A stretch of DNA of 64,000 bases from assembly GCF_050624435.1 (NCBI RefSeq), contig NC_134538.1, positions 123,920,937 through 123,984,936 of the forward strand, in the 5' to 3' direction. Source of the DNA: Tenrec ecaudatus. Lineage: Eukaryota > Chordata > Mammalia > Afrosoricida > Tenrecidae. The position numbers were made by a program, and so were the translations under genes. How positions within the stretch are numbered: position 1 is the stretch's first letter; each line of letters starts with the position of its first letter. Shown in pieces: positions 59,646 to 64,000 of this stretch. The notes below the pieces were generated by a model. The model saw only the letters and a list, made by a program, of their open reading frames with translations. It was not told the origin of the DNA and did no database searches.

Positions 59646-60864
59646 CAGGTCTCCGCTATGAGCCAGTGATGTATTAAAAATACATTAGACAATACACTAA
59701 TGTATCCGTAGGAAATCCTTGGCTACAAGAGGTAATTGAGAAGTGATTCTTTAAGAAGATTTTTAATTCATCAGTGTGGGTACGGAGGAAGCGGAAAGAG
59801 TCAGGAAAAGGTATAGGAGTGAGCAGCTAGGAGGTAGGAAGAGGCAGGAGTCTATCCACTCTGTGAAAACTGAGGTGGTTTGAGAAACCGGTGTGCAGAG
59901 TAGAGAGGTGTGAGGGATCAGGAGACGGTACCACTGGAGCCCAGGAAGAGGTGAGTGGGCCATCAGATATAGGGAGCAAAAAGGGTCTGGGGGGCAGGGG
60001 TGGAGTGAGGCCAAGAGAAGGCCCAGGAGTGAGGAGAGGTCACCCGGACCCCCCAGGTGAGGAGAAGATGAAAGAGCGAGGGAAACGAGGAATGTAGCAA
60101 TAGGCATGGAAACGTGTGAGGCTTCTGCTGTGTGCCCAGGCTTTGCATCTGTTCCCCCCTTTCGCCCTCTCAACAGCCTATGAATGAACAGGGAGGGAAT
60201 GCTCGTCTTACTGATGCGCACACCAGAGCTGAGCTCGCTGAGGCCTTTAGACTGTGAGCAGGAGAGCCGGCAATCTGCTTCCAGCGCCCAGGTTCTTATC
60301 CACCTCAAGTCCAACTAAGAAGGCCGAGCCAGGAGATGATGCTGTTGAATGTGAAAACTGCAACAGCATGTGGCCTCCTCTAGTCTAATGGCCATGTGCG
60401 CTTTTTTTCCTATGCAAAATACAACTGCTGTATCCTGAGCCTGGTGCCAGGCTCTGGAGATACTAAGTAAATACCATGTGCTTTCCCACTCAGTGAAGAC
60501 CACCTGTCACAGAGGCATCCAGAATTTACAATTCAGAGTCCCTGACTTTGTTGATCCATCCTGAGACCTATTGGCTTCATTCTTGCCCCCTTCCCCACCT
60601 CCAAGCACATGGCCACCTCTTTCTCCCGCCGTGTATTCGCTTCCACCATTTCCTTCCGCTGAACCCACCCTCCTCCCCACTAGCATCTTCCCCCCACCCC
60701 CAGTTACAACTTGCTTAGGACGATCGCCCCTACATCTGGGGCTTTGTTTTTCTTCTCACCATCGCAATTTCATTTAAAAAGTAATCTCTTCCCAACACTT
60801 GTACTGCCACACAACACACTCCCTCCCTGTTCGTTCTTTTTTAAAGGCAATTTATTGGGGGAGG
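59646..60864. other. Unrecognised; MIR-like words at 60195-60300
   Basis: A 183-codon minus-strand frame (59763-60314) has no domain I recognise, and its hydrophobic stretch is probably chance. The MIR-like region has 'ctgcttccagcgcccaggtt'. Confidence 0.35.
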
Positions 60865-61020
60865 GAGGGGGAAGAAATGGGGAGCTGAAATCAGGGGCTC
60901 AAGTGGGAAGAGAATGCTTTGAAAATGATGATGGCAGCATATGTGCAAATATGCTTGACACACTGGATGAATGTATGGATTGTGATAAGAGATGTAAGAG
61001 CCTCCAATAAAAGTATTTTG
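60865..61020 (+). mobile_element. 5'-truncated young L1 3' end
   Basis: 'aaatggggagctgaaatcag', 'gcatatgtgcaaatatgctt', 'gtatggattgtgataagaga' and 'gcctccaataaaagtatttt' are the family 3' terminus in sense orientation. Only about 155 bp remains. Confidence 0.85.
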
Positions 61021-61152
61021 GGGGAAATTGTATTATAAATGTTTCCCACATTCAGAAAGGCTAAATAATGATGTGATCAACACTTGATTAATCACCACTT
61101 GACTTAAGCATAAAACATTAACAATACCCCATTCAGAATTAACCTGGGATTA

Positions 61153-61157
<5 letters not shown>

Positions 61158-61233
<76 letters not shown>
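61158..61233. repeat. (CT)n microsatellite, about 75 bp
   Basis: Perfect CT tract of about 37 units. Confidence 0.98.
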
Positions 61234-61235
<2 letters not shown>

Positions 61236-61396
61236 GTCCTTCTCTGCAGCCTCACTCTATTGGCTCCTCTAATTAGGGCTCTCTTCCCTCTTGGCTACCA
61301 TAACCCTGGACACTTTACTGGTTCCTATCCTACCTATTTCGCTACTTCTTTTCTGCCTCTGCTAGCTCTTCTACCCCTTTCAAGTTTCTAAGACAA

Positions 61397-61398
<2 letters not shown>

Positions 61399-61460
<62 letters not shown>
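61399..61460. repeat. (TC)n microsatellite, 62 bp
   Basis: Perfect TC tract of 31 units, about 165 bp from the previous one and pyrimidine-rich on the same strand. Confidence 0.98.
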
Positions 61461-61462
<2 letters not shown>

Positions 61463-62094
61463 GTGTTGCTCTTTCTCTCCTTCATTCTTATTATCCACTT
61501 CTATTGTTTTAGCTTTCATCAGAAGGACCCCCAAATAGAACTCTTCTATCTATATAATCTACCTAAGCTCTCTTTCCAAACTTCTGTTTACATGATAGAT
61601 GTGACTAGGCCGTCCTGCTAGTTGCACAGATCAGTACGCCTCAGGGCTTTATTCCCAACCGCCTCGTCCCATCTGACATTCTTAGCAATAGCCCAGAGGG
61701 AAGTAGGAGTCTGTCAAATCTGTGAAGGAGTTAAAGCAGGGTGGCCTATTGCAAAGCTGAATAATAGCTCAAAGATCTTGAAAGGTTGACTTCATAGAGC
61801 AGGACTTGGCCAAGGTCAGTGTAAGAAACAGGCCATGCTTCTGAACACCCAACCACATAATTAGAAGGTCATGAGTCAGGAGCTGTATAGAGGAAAGGGC
61901 ACAAGAGTTTAATTAAATGGTAAGTCACTGGGCACCAACACTGTGGAAAAGATCATGGAAACTGAGTCTATGAAAGATAAAAAGCGCAAGGAAGCACACG
62001 TCCTCTTTAGTATAACAACATTTGATTGAGTCTACAGTGCTGGCTTCCTCTGAGCACAACATTCGAAGACGGTCTATGGAAAACTCGGTGGGCT
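61461..62094. other. Unrecognised sequence
   Basis: No gene or repeat recognised. Confidence 0.35.
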
Positions 62095-62270
62095 TGATGG
62101 TTCATTTTATGTGTCCTTTTGGCTAAGCGAGGGTGTCCGGTTGTTGGTCAGATGAGTGTAGGTGTTGTTATAAGTGTTTACATGTGATTAGCATTTAAAT
62201 AGATTGGCCATAAGAAAAACAAATGATCTTCCATAGCATGGCCTAATCACAAGAGACGATGGCCCAAAGA
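62095..62270 (+). mobile_element. Ancient eutherian repeat, broken by an L1
   Basis: 'gttcattttatgtgtccttt', 'tggctaagcgagggtgtccg', 'gtttacatgtgattagcatt' and 'taaatagattggccataaga' follow the consensus of a common old mammalian repeat that I do not name. It seems to continue after the L1 at about 63689. Confidence 0.55.
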
Positions 62271-62290
62271 ACACAAAGGGAGGTTTTCCT

Positions 62291-63668
62291 TTTTGTTTGT
62301 TTATTTGTTTCTTTGTTTAAATCATTTTATTGGGGGCTCAGACAACTCTTATCACAATCCATACATATACATATATCAATTGTGTCAAGCACACCTGCAC
62401 ATTCATTGCCCTCATCATTCTCAAAGCATCTGCTCTCTGCTTAAGCCCTTGGCTTCAGGTGCTCCCTTTCCCCTCCCTCCCCGCTCCCCCTCCCTCACGA
62501 GCCCTTGATAATTTATAAATTATTGTTTTGTCATATCTTTCCCTGTCCAACGTCTCCCTACACCCAGTTTTCTGTTGTCCGTCCCCCAGTGAGGAGGTCA
62601 CATGTAGGTCCTTGCAATCAGTTCCCTCTTTCCAACCCACTCTCCCTCTACCCTCCCAGTATCGCCCCTCACACTCCTGGTCCTGAAGGTATCATCGGCC
62701 CTGGATTCCCTGTGTTTCCAGTTCCTATCTGTACTAGTGTACATCCTCTGGTCTAGCCAGACTTGAAAGGTACAATTCGGATCATGATAGTGGGGGGGGG
62801 GGAGCATTTAGGAACTAGAGGAAAGTAGTATTTTTCATCGGTGCTACATCAAAACTTGACTGGCTCGTCTCCTCCACTAGACCCCTCTCTCTGCAAGGGG
62901 ATCTCCAGTGGCCAACAAATGGGCTTGGGTCTCCACTCTGCCCTACACCCCCCCCCCCCCCGCATTCACTATGGTAAGATTTTTTTGTTCTGATACCTGA
63001 TCCCTTCAACACCTCGTAATCTCACAGGCTGGTGTGCTTCTTCTATGTGGGCTTTGTTGCTTTTGAGCTAGATGGCCACTTGTTTACATTCAAGCCTTTA
63101 AGACCCCAGCCACTATATCTTTTGATAGCCGGGCACCATCAGCTTTCTTCACCACATTTGTTTATGCACCCATTTGTCCTCGGCAATCATATCATGGAGG
63201 TGAGCACCCAATGATATGAGTTTTTATTCTTTGATGCCTGATAACTGATCCCTTCGGCACCTCATGATCACGCAGGCTGGTGTGTTCTTACATGTGGGCT
63301 TTGTTGCTTCTGAGCTAGATGGCTGCTTGTTTACCCTCAAGCTTTTAAGACCCCAGACTCTATATCTTTTGATAGCCGGGCACCATCAGCTTTCTTCACC
63401 AAAATTGCTTATTCACCCACTTTGTCTTCAACGGTTGTGTCGGGAAGGTGAGCATCATAGAATGCCAATTTAATAGAAGAAAGTATTCTTGCATTGAGGG
63501 AGTACTTGAGTGGAGGCCCAATGTCCTTCTGCTACCTTAATACTAAAACTATACATATGAGCACATAGATCTATTTCCCATCCTCATATATAAATACATT
63601 TGCATGTGTACATGTATTTATCTAGACCTCTATAAATTCCCTCTGCCTCCCAGCTCTCTCCTCTATTT
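62291..63668 (-). mobile_element. 5'-truncated young L1 with a tandem-duplicated 3' UTR segment
   Basis: A 1,378 bp insertion. The 20 bp duplication is ACACAAAGGGAGRTTTTCCT at 62271-62290 and 63669-63688 (R = G then A). The UTR segment around 'gtgggctttgttgctt...gccgggcaccatcagctttc' occurs twice, at 63000-63213 and 63240-63460. The copy at 34667-36732 has it only once. Confidence 0.95.
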
Positions 63669-63688
63669 ACACAAAGGGAGATTTTCCT

Positions 63689-64000
63689 AGGGAGACGTTA
63701 CACCCAAACTATCTGTAGACACCTTGCTAGATTCCTCTTTCTCTCCCACCATCTGATATCCCCAAACGGAAGGATAGGTTAAAATGCATTGCTACAAAAA
63801 TCATAGAAATCTTTATGAAACAAATACAAAATTTGAAACCATTACTTCTCAACAGATCATCCAGGTTTATCCTCTAGGTTTATACACTTGTGAAGTTTAT
63901 GTTTTTAATCTCTCTAACTTTTCCTCCAAATAATTCTATGCTCTGTGGTTCACACCATGTCAAACAGCAGTTTTAAATATATTTTATGTGCCATATATAG
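63689..64000. other. Probable continuation of ancient repeat, then unrecognised
   Basis: The first part may be the rest of the element at 62095-62270. From about 63770 it is AT-rich and unassigned up to the window end. Confidence 0.35.

Noticed and set aside
59763..60314. 183-codon minus-strand open frame with a hydrophobic stretch
   Set aside because: The hydrophobic part comes from pyrimidine-rich sequence, with no known membrane family and MIR-like DNA at one end.

Overview
This is a 64 kb stretch of mammalian nuclear DNA, and the repeats point to an afrotherian, most likely a tenrec. The evidence is: (i) many tRNA-derived SINEs of the AfroSINE type; (ii) an RTE (BovB/RTE1-like) LINE; (iii) a young L1 family with a very long, distinctive 3' UTR that ends in a GCCCCCAATAAA-type tail; and (iv) a non-autonomous SPIN-type hAT element, a family reported from the tenrec genome among few mammals. 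Golden mole or another afrotherian cannot be excluded by reading alone. Ancient eutherian repeats (MIR, L2, MLT1, old L1) form the background.

I found no credible protein-coding exon, RNA gene or promoter CpG island. The longest open frames (196-198 codons at 46.1-46.6 kb, 11.6-12.2 kb and 20.1-20.7 kb) show no recognisable domain or family, and several run along repeats. The only recognisable coding sequence is decayed RTE LINE: endonuclease and reverse transcriptase fragments at 37-40 kb and a reverse transcriptase C-terminal fragment near 59.3 kb. The window therefore reads as intergenic or deep intronic DNA.

Layout. 0-19 kb: mostly unrecognised sequence with scattered SINEs, one 'TGTGTTAGTC' repeat (0.5-1.0 kb), an LTR U5 fragment plus a short L1 (9.7-10.3 kb), an MLT1 LTR (15.1-15.6 kb) and a 71 bp AT tract (18.4 kb). 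19-32 kb: an L1 with a target-site duplication (TSD), two solo LTRs (22.7-23.4 and 25.8-26.3 kb), GATA/GACA and CT/CA microsatellites, a (CAG)14 tract between inverted SINEs, a second TGTGTTAGTC repeat and a palindromic mariner-like MITE. 34.6-40.3 kb: a 2.06 kb L1 insertion, then an RTE LINE split by two later insertions. 41.5 kb: the SPIN element with an 8 bp TSD. 43-52 kb: another L1, many SINEs, an old L1 3' end, a tRNA-Gly-derived SINE and a possible conserved noncoding block near 46 kb. 53-64 kb: a solo LTR, a fourth TGTGTTAGTC repeat, a dense SINE/RTE cluster, two long CT tracts and a 1.38 kb L1 with a 20 bp TSD.

No gene system operates here. The relationships that can be read are between parasites and hosts: SINEs share 3' sequence with the RTE LINE that presumably mobilises them, young L1 copies sit inside older elements, and nesting gives a relative order of activity. 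Family names come from sequence memory, not from a database search.
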